DNA of 64,000 nucleotides, taken from positions 164,099 to 228,098 of the forward strand of contig WIXG01000098.1 of assembly GCA_009869945.1 (NCBI GenBank). Reading direction: 5' to 3'. The stretch's first letter is position 1. Each line of letters begins with the position of its first letter. Below the pieces are notes generated by a model. The model did no database searches and was not told where the DNA came from. It was given only the letters and a program-made list of their open reading frames with translations. This document shows positions 13,701-25,500 of this stretch, in pieces. Origin of the DNA: Mesaphorura yosii. Its lineage: Eukaryota; Arthropoda; Collembola; Poduromorpha; Tullbergiidae. A program made the translations under genes and the position numbers.

Positions 13701-15803
13701 GATTTTCAGAATTTTCACTCTCCGTCCCGCACTCTGATTTATGGGCGAAAGAAAAACTTGTCAGATATGTTTGAGTATCATTAAACGAGCTCCCTCAATG
13801 CACTCTCAAATAAAAATTCAATTCTCCGTTTATCTGCCTCCATCTAACTCCTTGCCTTGCTTCCTTCGCGAAACTTGTAAACACATGTACGGGCGGCGGC
13901 GGAAGTGCGCACGAAAAGGAAGACGCAGCAAATCTCCCAAACTGCAACTCGTACGACTCGTATGAGCGAACTCGTTGCATTGCAAGTGCGATTTGCGATT
14001 ATGCGACTGCGAGTGAGCCCTGCCAAAAGCGAGTGCGATCCAGCACGGCGTCTCATTTCGAGGAAGCGGAGGTCGTCTAAATTGGGCCATGGGATTAAAA
14101 TGGCAGAGTGCTCCACGGCGCAGTCAGTCGAGCTGAGCACATGCCATAATTCCTCAACGACGAAAAAGAAAGAAAGTTGGACAGACGGACAGACGAGAGA
14201 AAGGAAAGAAAGAGTGCAGAAAAACTTTGATCCGGGCCCTCGCTCTCTCTCGCTGGCTGGCTAGCTTCTTGGCTCGGAATCCAATAACGCAACAAAGTAT
14301 GATTCCATTTCCTCGTAATCCGAAGCCACCCTGCCTCAACCCCGCACACGTTCGCTGGTCCTCGTCTCAATCCAAATTGATGACAAAATCCACTCTGCCA
14401 TTAACATCCTCTTCTCAATTATACAAAAGGAAACAAATATGACGTCCAGGGCTCTTCACCAGAAAAACACAAACACAACTCACCAACATCCTCTCATCTC
14501 AACCACTTTCTCCAATTGCCTTTGTTCTTGTTCTACATTTCTGAATTCCTGCATGCATCTGGCTTGCGTCGCCCAATTTGGGCCCATTTGGCCGGCCTGC
14601 CTTCCAAAAGAATTCGCAGCGTAACTCCGCGCCGTGCCTTGCTTTTATCTAGCATGGTGAAAGAAAGTGGTCGAAGCGAAGGTGAAAAGCTGCCGTGATT
14701 GAAAACCGAGTGCAAATGCGAGTGCGGGTACACATGCGACTGCGACGAGGGAATTCCTCAAGAATTCGCGTCGATGTTGCTTTTAGCACGTTTGCCTTTT
14801 GTTTCCGCGATTTGTAAGCCAAAGCAGGAGCCGGCGAGCGCCGTGCGGACAGCGCAGCGCGCTTGGAAATGCGTCCAGTCGCGTCGCGGCACGCACATCA
14901 GCAAAAGATGAAAGATGACCTGCTTTATTGTGCATCGTATTTTTTGTGAGGACGCGTTGCATCACTGCGCGACGACCGACAGGACAAAGAGCATCAAAAA
15001 ACTTTCTGGAGAAAAGCAGCGAAAGCCGGACAGTTGACGCAACGCCATTTCGAGTCATTTACTTTGTGAGAATGAAAAGCACTTTGCATACTTTTCACTT
15101 TTCACTCGATCTTCGGCGCGTATTTCGGATTCGTGAGCTGAGATCATCAGAGATGGTCAGATAAGCACAAACATGACGAACGTCTCGCGTCTCGCGTTTG
15201 ATGTCGCGGGAGAGTTTTAGAATTTGGAAGGGAATATTTTCTTTTCTTTATGGAGATCCGCACTTACCCGAGATGCCGTCGTACGTCCACCATTCATCCC
15301 AGCTGGCCAGCACGCCTGCCAACACACACGAATAAATAATTTATTACGCTGTCATCGCTTTCTGAATAATGCAACCAGATCCGCTAGCCTTTCACTGCAC
15401 TGCGCCCTCAAAATAAAGCGGATCCAGCACGGGATCACAACTCGATGTTTATTTTGCGTCATTAATAACTCGAGCGGAGCAGGCCGAGGCAAAGGCCGAG
15501 TCAAACTCATTAGAATAATGAAACGGGCACGAGTGTAAGCGCGGAAGTGTTCTCATGGAAAGCGGCGAAAGTGTCAAAAGTTGGCATCAAAAGAGTCGGT
15601 GGACAAAACAACAAAGTTTGACTCTGTCGCGCCCGTTATTCGCACTCGAAATTGATTTCCTGGCACACAAACACAAATCTCGGCCTAACTAATTCGCAGC
15701 AGCACTCACCTGAGCTCGTCAACTGGAGCAAAAGGAGGAGCAGCGTGGCGAAAACAGACGGCGAGGGTCTCCGCGACGGCGACGGCAGGCCGGCAGGCGA
15801 CAT
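1758..15803 (-). CDS. CA10: carbonic-anhydrase-related protein (CA10/CA11 type), complete, 8 exons
   Basis: Exons, in transcript order: 15803-15710, 15315-15268, 10567-10431, 4888-4703, 4624-4438, 2973-2819, 2753-2622 and 1829-1758. They join in frame to 336 residues, and all donors are GT. Residues 1-31 form a leucine-rich secretion signal. The mature protein starts with the family motif SWDEWWTYDGISGPAFWG, followed by SPINIE and GSEHL, and YRNQSA spans the exon 5/6 junction. Exon 6 carries LLPETDYYMTYEGSTTHPG. The C-terminus is KKCPNMYR...WRP, typical of secreted CA10/CA11-like proteins. Of the three zinc histidines of active carbonic anhydrases, the first appears replaced by Tyr (LYIHYG), the third by Gln (LQLYGFN), and the middle one is kept. 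The protein should therefore be catalytically dead and act as an extracellular binding protein. In vertebrates this family binds neurexins; a similar role here is inference. Introns 2 and 3 are about 4.7 and 5.5 kb. Any 5' UTR exons upstream of 15803 were not resolved. Confidence 0.93.
4889..10430 (-). other. CARP intron 3, no gene recognised
   Basis: This is a 5.5 kb intron between the SPINIE exon and the exon beginning VGGVLRN. It is CG-rich, low in stop codons and full of short repeated words such as CGAG and GAGTC. The open frames in it do not look like known proteins and carry no family motif. It may hold regulatory elements, but I cannot point to a specific one. Confidence 0.6.
10568..15267 (-). 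other. CARP intron 2, no gene recognised
   Basis: This 4.7 kb intron lies between the WDEWWTYDG exon and the SPINIE exon. It has the same CG-rich, word-repetitive composition as intron 3. A short run of GCCTGCCTGCCTGACTGACTGAC near 11065-11090 is a simple repeat. I found no exon or RNA gene that I can support. Confidence 0.55.
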
Positions 15804-18800
15804 GTCGGCCGCTTTGTTTCGCAAACACTCAAAACACACGCAAACAGCAAACCGACTGCGACTGAGACACGTTCAGAGTTTCAGTTTCGGAGAAGAGGAG
15901 AAAGTGAGACGAGGGTTGTTTTGTTTCAGAGACGACGCGACTTTCCTGCTCCGCACTTTCTTCCGCGAGAACAAGAATGAAACAAAGTTGATCTTTCGCT
16001 GGTTTGGTTCTCTCACGGACTCTCCACGAGAAATTTCCACTTTCCACCACCACACAAAACTCCACAAAAGAGACTCACTGGTTTTTCTTGTCGGAGGGCA
16101 TTTCTCAGCAGCTTCGCGGAGGTGCGTCACTGCTCAGCCCGAAGCAGAGCAGAGAATGACGAGACGAGCATAGGCGAGCTGCCCGTCCGTCTGCAGCCGT
16201 CGCTCAGGCTCACTTTTCACTCGCATGAAAGTCTCGCAAGCGGAGTTCCACCCCGCCCGGGCAGACGGCCAGGCAGCCACCCGCTCGAGTTCCTTCACTT
16301 CTTAGAACGATTCAGCCAACTTTCTGCGTTTCTGCGTCTGTTTAATCGCTGCGTGGAGCGGCGCATGACCTAAATATGAAGGAGTCAGCGGAGGGAGCTA
16401 GCGGGTTTGTAAGCTTGCGCCATCATCGACGTGCCCCGCAGAATTCGACACGCAGACAGGAAGGCAGGCAGCCCTTCACGCGGAGCGGTCTAGTTGTTTG
16501 TGTACTTGTGTGTTTGCCTTTTGCGGGTTGTGAGGACGAGACCGGAAGGGTTGCGACTTCCTCCTCGCCGTCTTGAAATGATTAATATTAATACTCGTGC
16601 TAATCCCTTTAATGGACTCACGAGTCTTAGCCTGTGCTTAGATTGAGCTTGGGCTCCTCTACGCCACGCGTTGACCGACCGCGTCGTGGCCGTGACTAAT
16701 GCAATAATTGACAATTACGACTGACGAGCTGGCGATCCGGAAGTCGGCAGGTGCGCCGTTTCTCAGCCGCGCGCGCGGCTCATCGCAAGCGCAGCGCAGG
16801 GAGGAAAGGAGGATTGAGCCATTCAGATTCCGTCTCCAGTCTGCAGGCTTTCTTCGTTCCGTGCCCGTCGCGGCATGAAATCCGGTCTGAATATTCATGG
16901 CGAGCGAGAGTCATAAGCATCTGGACTTCATTTTTCGGGAGTACACAAATCTCGTTTTATTGAATGAATCCAGATGCAAATTAATTAAAACTCTGCCTGC
17001 CTGCCTCCACCTTTCGCCCTGCTGCCAGAGAAAGTAAAATCGCCATAAATTCCCGTCTTCGCTCGCAGCCTCGCTCTTTCCTTCGTTCTTCTCGATCACA
17101 GCCAGTCTCTGTGCGCACTCGGAAAATAAGGCAAAGTTCAGTATTTATGGCTCCATTCTTCTCTGCGCTTCACGGTCCAATTCCAGTCTCACTGCCTCGC
17201 AAACGCAAAGAAATCAATTCATCGAAATATTTACGAGTAATTCATCTAAACATTAAACACCAAATGTTTCGGAATAAAAATCAAAGCTCTCATTTGCGAA
17301 CGAAAATGAGAAGGCTTTGCACGTAATTTCTGAGAGTGGCAAGTGGCAGGCGAAGAAAGAGAAAAGAAGGCGCCACGCCCAAGGAAGAAGGCTCTCGTGC
17401 GTTCGATCAGATTTCGTCTCCGTCGAACTTCGCGTCCGCGTAATGGAAGGCAATGAAGGGGCAAACAGACGGCAAGCACTCGCGAAGAGATTGGAAACAA
17501 TTTGCAGGGCGATTTATAATGGGATTCGTCGTTTGGAGATGATGGGCAATAAGAAGAGATGGAAAACAATAACACGAGAACGCAGATTCACGAGATAAGA
17601 CGCATAAAAGTAAATCAAATCAAACGCTTTCTTTCGCTTTCGTTTCTCTCGCCTAGCTCGGTGCGGTGCTCCTCGACTCTTTAGTTCAGTTCAGTTTCAA
17701 TTTGCATTTGATCAGTCTGCGGTCGGCCGGACGGCCGAATTAAACACAAACTTGCGTCTCAATCCAAGCGAGGCTGATTGGTCAAAGACAAGACGAGTTT
17801 CTTTGTTTCGAGTGATGGATGCCTCGTTGTCTCTGCCGAAGGCCAAAGCAGGACAAAGCCCAGGACAAGGCGTGTGGGGATTCGCATACGCAGACGTAGA
17901 AGCAGCCACAGAGAAAGTTGTTGGGTTGTGGGCGGCAGCGTGCGGCAGACAGAAATTAAAAATGTTATTCGTGTACACTTTTATTAACATGTCTTTCATT
18001 TCCTTCATACTTTTTCCATTATCGGAAGAGATTTATGGCTAGCTCCTTATTTACACTTGCAACTCGCACAAAGCTACTTGACTCGCCGCAGAGCCCTCGC
18101 GTGCGTGTGTCTGTCTGTCTTCCGCTCAGGCTCGCGTCTCCACTCAAAAGAAGAAGAAATCTGCTGCCGAGTTTACGCCGAGAAAGTCAAAAAGTTGGGG
18201 CAAACTTTCCGGTTGCTTCTCAGCGCTCTGATTTCTGCTCGCTCTCGTTTTGGCAACAATTTACTCAAATGCTTGCATAAACGGTGCGGGCGACGACGGC
18301 ATTGACATTGGCAGTGCTCTTCTGCTTCTGCGATGCAGCCACGTAATAAATGAAAGACGCAAAGATGCACGCACGTCGTCGTGTCGTCGTCGACTCTTCT
18401 TGCGATGCTGCTGGCTGGGGCACGCGCTGATCGCTTTCTCACGGCGTCATGACACCGGAGAAGATGAATGCGCCCGAGTCTGTCGCCCATGAATGCGAAT
18501 GCGAATCATTGTCAGGCACTAAATCTCCTGCCTCCGTACTCGCACTACGCGACTCGCACACTACCTCGGTCGCTGGATCCTTTCCTCCTCCTGCTTTCTC
18601 CGTGTTTGTAACTCATCTCGCCTGCCTTTTCAATAAACTCGGCGTAATGGCAGTGAATTATCGGGTCCCCGATCAGCGATCTCCGTTTATGAGCCACATT
18701 ACGAGAGATTGTAAAATAGCAAAAATCGACAGCCGCCTACACTCGCCCTCCGTCGCCCTGCATTGCGTATCGGCACTCGCCTCCACTGCATACCACCTCA

Positions 18801-21800
18801 GTGCAGTTAATTAAGGCAGCGCGCTGATGAGAGGAGCATTTTTCAATTATTTCGGGTCATAAACGCGATCGAGGTCGTAAACAAGCCACCATGCCTGGGC
18901 GGGTCGCCGTCACGCCATGCTCGCACTCGAACTTTTGCATAGCAATGAGTTCCAGTATTTTCAGTTTCCTTTGTTGTCCGAAATGGCATCTTAAACATTT
19001 TACGCAAACTTGCAAAAGTGAATGAGATTTTCACGGCGATTCGAGGGAGTTGACTCTCGAGTTTATTAAATTGAATCGTGTGAGGCAGGTTTTCGTTTAT
19101 GACGTTTGGAAAGCACACTTTTGGGAGGCTGGGCTCTTTGGACCGACGACGCTGATGCGGTCGTTACAGGCCCGGAGTGGGAAAAACGTGTCCCTTGCAA
19201 ATATTTTACGGCGTGTTCTCTGGTTTGTGTGAAATGATGAATGGAGTCGTTGGCGGTGCTGAATGCTGAGTCGCAGGAGAGTTGGTTGGGCGGCCGAGAG
19301 GTCTCCGGTCGTAATAAAAAGCAAAGATTACGTCCGACATTATTTGCTATTTGCATTGAGAGGAATGTGGCCCCGAGGAGCAGAAGAGGGTCGGAGGAGC
19401 CGACGTTTATGGGTCCGCATTCACTCATTCATTCACTGCGACGGGCAAAAGTTTGAATATGCGCTCGTTCACAAAAAGTGCGTGGAAGTTGTGCAAGTGT
19501 TTCTGCACCTCATTAATCTCTGCCCAGATCCTCGTGATTGGAAGCCCTGCCTGCTCGGCTTATGCGACATTTCGATTCCTTTATTTTTCAACTCTTTCTC
19601 TGAAACGGGTGCAGGCCATGAAAGTACACGAAAGAAAAGTGCAGCGAGTCGACTACAAATATTTCAGTCTCATTTTCACAGTCTCGCAGTCTTTTCCAGT
19701 CTCAGTCAGTCGAGTAAAAAGTTGACTGTGAGTTTGTGAATTTGACTCCGTGAGAAGATGAGGCATGGTGGGGTCTTAGCAGTTGGTTAATTAAGATAAG
19801 GAGATGAAATGGCATTTTAATGGTGTTTTCTCTGCTGAGCTGTCGCCACGCAAGCCCTTGTCGGCCTTGTTTGTGTAATCCCACCGATCCGAAATTACAA
19901 TTTCCTCTCTGCTCGCATTTTCATTTTAAACAAACTTGCGACTGCCGAGTCGCGACTCGGCCGCCTGACAGCCGACAAAAACAAACTGTCGTCTGCTCAG
20001 CGGCCTGCGCCCGGACAGCAGCGACGACGAGAAGGACGAGCAAATCAGCCTCGCTAATCACTTAATCAATTCCACGACCAGAACAGCATTTAAGCAGTTT
20101 GCTTGCATTTTCGCACATGATTGCGTGCAAATGGCAGAAAGACAGCTGCTCACTGCCGGCCATCGGCCGTCAGCCAGGGAAATGACCGCTGTCCAGTCGA
20201 AGCGCGTCCGTGCGTGCCTCGGACGAGCGCCTGCCCGCTCCGACTCAATCAGTGCGCCTCGTTTATGCACACGACACGCTTTTTATTGTGTGTTGACAAA
20301 TGCGAGTGATAAACAGAAGAGTTCACATAAGTGGCATTAAACTTTATGCCTTCTCTTCTCCCGACAGGACAGCAAAAGAAAGCGGGACGCATGATGAATG
20401 AACGAGTCTGTGAGTCTGCTTTCACCGAGTCGACCTACGCCTTTTGTCAGTCGACACAAGCGTCGTTTCCCATTTTTATCCCTTCGCACAACGCGGCACA
20501 CAAGACGGCAAGACGTGTGTCACTCCCACAAAACAGCATAATCAATCCTCAGAGACAAAATGTAATATTAATCATCTTCTCCTTAGCAAGAGCAAGTCGG
20601 CGGCTCAGCTCGCCTTGCCGTAGCGTATTTGCCTTGCAAATGTGCAAATGCCCACCGAGTAGTTTAATTTTGATGGCGGGTGTAAATTAAGCAAGTGGTT
20701 TACAACAGTTTGATAGCTAATTGGAGCTTGACTTCACGCCACGCCACGCAGGGAGCAAGCGAGAGGAAATGGAAATTCTTTGCCTCCCGGTGCTGCCCGC
20801 CGCCGCGAGTCTTTCAAACAACAGGAATTTGATTCCAGAAATTGAGTCAAAGCCTCAGTCAGTCTTCATTCGCATGCATGGGCTAGCGGAAAGCAAACCC
20901 AAACTTTCTCTCCGGTGAAGAAGAAGTTGTCAACTTTTCTAATTTTATGATCTCCTCTTCTCCACCGCCCCATAAAAGCATGTTACGACATTTTTATTCA
21001 AATTCCTCCTGTCTCGTTTAAGAATCACGAGAATCACGACGACTTGGCGTGGCGCAGCCCCGCCGGTCCGGCGCTCCTGCTTAAATCCAGCCGGCAGTTG
21101 CGCGGCTTAAATGGGCCGGAAACAATCTGCAGACCTTCGAATCCGAATCCGACCTGCACTCGGCCCGCCCCAATTTGATTCGCGATCAGAAGCGACAGCT
21201 TCGCATTTCGCATTCAACGGCTTTGTGTCGGAATCCTCGTGACTCGTGCTCGTAACTCGTCTGAAACGACAAAAGTTGTGCTTGCGACTGACGCTTCGAT
21301 TCCGGCTCGCTTTTAGTGTTGTGTCAGTTCGTGCACGATCAGACGATTATTGAAGGGGTTGGCACGGGGCACGGCACGCGTGAGCTGACCTTTCCGAGGC
21401 CTGAGTTGTCTGCCCTCCGGGCCGCGCGAGCAGTAAAGAGAGCCAAGCCGGACTGCCAAGGCCTGTCTCTTCAAAAGAGAGGAGAAAAGCAATCAAAAAG
21501 AGAAAGTGGAAGTTAAGCTGTGGATTGAGACTGGTGGACGAAGGAGAGTGTTGAGAAATCTCCAAAGTGAGCTGTCCAAGTGTCTCTGCACGAACACGAA
21601 TTTATCATCGCTGAGAACTGCGATGCCATTTCACGCGACGCGTGACGAGATCGCTGGCACTCCACGCCACGACGCCACAGGGGGCAGTCGTCGGCCGCCG
21701 ATGAGCAGATCCGCTGAGAACTAAGCCGATGACACCAGCTTATGAACTCTCAATCCCCAAAGTACGTATCAAAGCTGAAAACTCGGGCCCGGCCCGTTCG

Positions 21801-22511
21801 ATCATAGCACGAGATGGAGAATTGGAATGGCGCAGTGAGCTGATCGCGAGTTGCTCGCCGAGTACAGCCTTTATTAGAAAACCTGGCTTAATTATTTGTA
21901 TCACATTCGCACCGATGCTTAATTCAGTTTGTTGCCAATCAGAGTCTCGACGGAACGTTACTTTGCCGGGAGTTGCGTGTTGCGGCCTCGTACAAAATGT
22001 GGCACAGGCGTTGGTTTCGTATTGCGATTCGAATTAAACACGTTAGAAATGTCAGTTCTGGGCTCCGGCTACGGCGCTGCGCCGCCGGCCGGAGGGTTTT
22101 CAGGAGGCAGGCCACGCAGACACAATCAGATTGACGGAGCTCTCCACGCAGCGCACGCCGCCTTGCTAACATACAACAAACTTAGTCAACTACTACACAA
22201 AGTACACGAGGTCTACAGGCGGGAGTCGCCTAGGAAGCCTTTCACAACCACGTGATACTCCTACGCTAAATATTTGGCTTAGTACAAATAAAAGTAAGTT
22301 AAAACTCTGCAACACCATTTCGGGTTTGATTAATTGACGCCCTGGCGCCCAAGAGAGCGCGTTCGCAGGCTCCCACGAAGAAGAAGACAGTTTAAGACAG
22401 ACAGCGAGGATGCCGAAGGAAGTCTTGCATTCTAGTCTATCGGTTGAGTAGTAATCTTAGCGCGTAATACTTGATCTCTAGAGGCTAGCCCACTGGCTAG
22501 TGCAGTAATTG
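15804..22511. other. CARP upstream region and lilli 3' UTR, no coding exon found
   Basis: These 6.7 kb separate the CARP start codon from the lilli stop codon. Both genes are on the minus strand, so this holds the CARP promoter and any 5' UTR exons, plus the lilli 3' UTR at its right end (roughly 21.87-22.51 kb). The composition is CG-rich with many short open frames on both strands, none of which I recognise. No transposon, tRNA or repeat array is evident. Confidence 0.5.
21870..21875 (-). terminator. candidate polyadenylation signal of lilli
   Basis: The plus strand reads TTTATT, which is AATAAA on the minus strand, about 640 nt past the lilli stop codon. This would give a plausible 3' UTR length. 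It is not confirmed by any other sequence feature. Confidence 0.35.
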
Positions 22512-25500
22512 CTATGAAATTTCAGCGTTGTCTTTCAGGAGTTTGACGCCTCGCTTCACGTAGCGGACGAGATCAGTCAGCGTGCTGTGCAGCGTCAGCG
22601 GACCACACACGCGGTCAATCGCGATGAAGAAGTCTGCAAAGGGTGAGAAAAAGACAAATTGACAATTAATTAATGGATTGATTAAATAGCACAATTTTTG
22701 CATGGGTGGATTTGGGACTCGCCTTCGATGTGTGCTCTGTTGACGAGAGCGTCACCGGCCTCCCAGACCTCGTGGGCGTTCATGAGGTTCATGGCGTGGG
22801 TGCAGTGTTTATACATCTGCGCGTGGAGGTTCTGCGAAAGGAGGAGGTGCGGATGGCTCGAGTGCGGGTGGTTCTGATACGGATGCACCGGCGACGGGTT
22901 CAGTCCGCTCAGCAGACTCGACGCTGGCGAGGAGGTCGGCGAGCGGGGTGACGGCGTGCTCAGCTGCGGGGAGTTGGCCAGCTCCAGCGGAGTGGGCGGC
23001 GTCTTCTGAAAGTAGGCGCTCAGCACCTCCGAAATCTCCTTCGCCTCCTTGCACTTCATCTTGTACAGCTTCAGCGCCAACAGCGCCTGACACCGCAGCC
23101 TAGAAATTAACACATCGATCAGCCCAATTAATCCACCCAGTCGAAGTCAACTGAATTGCACTCAAGCCCTTTTCAGGCGTTGTTGTCCACTCACCCGAGG
23201 ACCATGACTTTGGACTCGGCGTAGCAGTCTGGTCGACTCCTGAACCGATTTCCGATATAGCGGATGAGGTGAAACGTGTCCTTGTACATCGTGTGGGCCT
23301 CCTTCGACGGGGAGCCGCGCTCCTTCTCAATGGCGATGCCCGTGAGGATGAAGTACAGGCCGGACTCGAGGTACGTGAACACCTGCCTGAAGGAGCCGCA
23401 TTCTTCCTTGTCCGCCTTGTGCTTCAGCTTCTTGGCCATCTCCAAGTACGTATCTTGGTCCCTGCAAACAAACTCGGCGGGTCAAGAGGGAGAAAATCAC
23501 GAAATGAGGTCAACTAATTGGGTCACAGTCAACTCACAGAATCTCCTCGTCCTCCGGGTGCTCAATCTTGTCGAAGTAGCTCATGTACGCCGGCTGGGAG
23601 GGCACGACGGGCGAGAGGAGGTGCGAGGAGGGGTGCAGCGACGAGTCGGGCGCCTGAACGAGCTCCGCGTCCACCGGCGGGCTGTAGCCGGGCACGTTGG
23701 AGGAAACTTCCGTCGTGCCGTACTCCGGCTCCACCTGCGTTCAAACGAGAAATACGGCTCAGTCATGGCTATGAGTTCAAATTTACCAAAGGTCAAGGGA
23801 ACTTCCTAGGAAATCGTTTTCTTTTCGTTCTTTCCTAGAAACCGTATCTTCCCGTGCGTCGTGCAATAAGCCATAACGTGCACTTTCTTCTTTCATTTTT
23901 CGTACTTTAAGATTAAAATATTATATTTTAATCATTGCTAAGGAGGAGTGTCTCCAACGTTGTCCCATTTGTCCCATGCACATCACTCGCTCAGTTAAGT
24001 TTGAGCCCGTTAACGTAACATAAAGTGTACGTTCACTTTATAAGACTGAAGTTAAGTTTAAGCGGTGTAAATCAAGTCAAAGAAAAAGCTAAGTCACTTT
24101 TGTATTGTTCCACTTGTCGAATTATTTAAATTATGCACACTAAATTCGCTATTTGTTACTTGGTCAAAAACTGAAAAACACAATCCATTCACTGTTCATC
24201 GTTGACTTTAAACTGAGCTCGTCGAAGCAAAGTGTTTGATTGACTTGACTGATAGACTTTGTAGGCTTCTTGTGACTCACTTTTATCTTAGAGACGGGTT
24301 CCGTTTGGAGTTTGACTTTTTTCTGCGAGGAGGTGATCCTCTTTGACCTCTTGCCCGGCTTCTTTGACTTGTCGGGCAGTGCGGCGAGGCCGAAGATGTC
24401 GATTTCCATGGCGGTCGGGTGGTCACTCGAGCTCCCGACGCGCGTGGAGCCGAGGTGTAGCTTCGTCTTGCCCGCGGCGTCCTTGCTCGACGAGGACGCG
24501 GCGGTCTTGTCCGCCTTCTCCGTCTTCACCGAAGCCAGCGGCGGGTGGGCCGAGCCCGACAGCCGGGCTCGCTTCGGGAGTTTGTGAAGGGGAATGCGGC
24601 AGATGAGCGACGAGCTCGAGAGCGAGGCCACGCTCGGCTTCACGTCCTCCTTCGTCCGGGCGGGCGGCGGCAGCATCGCGGAGGAGCCACTGGACGCCAT
24701 AGTCTTGTCTATCTTATGGTGTGTCTTGGCCACTTTGGGCGGGGGAGGAGGCGGTCCCTTCTTCGGGGCCTCTTTTCGCTTGGAAGCAGCGCTATTCGTC
24801 TTTGTCTTCGTCTTGGTTGAGGCGAGTTCCATGGTACCGTTGTGGGCGGAGAGGAGAGGCACGGCTGGCTTAGTCCCGGCCTTCTTGCCGCTGTCCTTCC
24901 CCGACACGCGGTTGGTGGCAGGCGGGGGTGGCGTCGTTTTCGGGGTCGTGGGCTTGCCCTTCCCCTTCGCAGGCGGCGGCGCTTTTCCCTTGCCCGCCGG
25001 AGTGGGTTTCGCCTGTCTCTCGGGCTCGACGGGCGAGGGGCTGCTCAGCTTGCTCCCTGCGTTCTTCATGCGGAAGAGTTTGCGGATCGTGTCGTTCTTG
25101 TTCCGGTCCTGCCCCTTCTTCGCCTTCCCCTTCGCCTCCGCCAACGAGCGGGCAGCAGCCGGCTTCCGCTCAGGCGAGGAAGACAGCGACTTTTGGCGTT
25201 TGTTGGCGGGAGGTGTGCGTTTCGGCTCGGGCGCCGTCGCCCGGGCTGGAACTTCTTTGGCTGGCCGTTTCTCGACGATGGCGACGCTGGTCTCGTCCTC
25301 GCTGCTGCTTTCGCTCAGCGAGGCGCCTTTGGTCTTGACGACGACCATCGCCCCTGTTCCTTTGGTCGGAGCCGTCGGCAGGGGGGGTTTGGCCGCCAGA
25401 AACGCGTCTGCCCGAACCTCGGGCGCCTTCTTCGGTACTTTGCCTGGTCAAAGCAGTTTGAGTCAATCTCTCTCCCGAGGTGGGAGGAAAATGTGGTTGA

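Noticed and set aside
22024-22255. Plus-strand open frame with Gly-rich start and basic tail
   Set aside because: It lies in the antisense of the probable lilli 3' UTR and has no recognisable domain.
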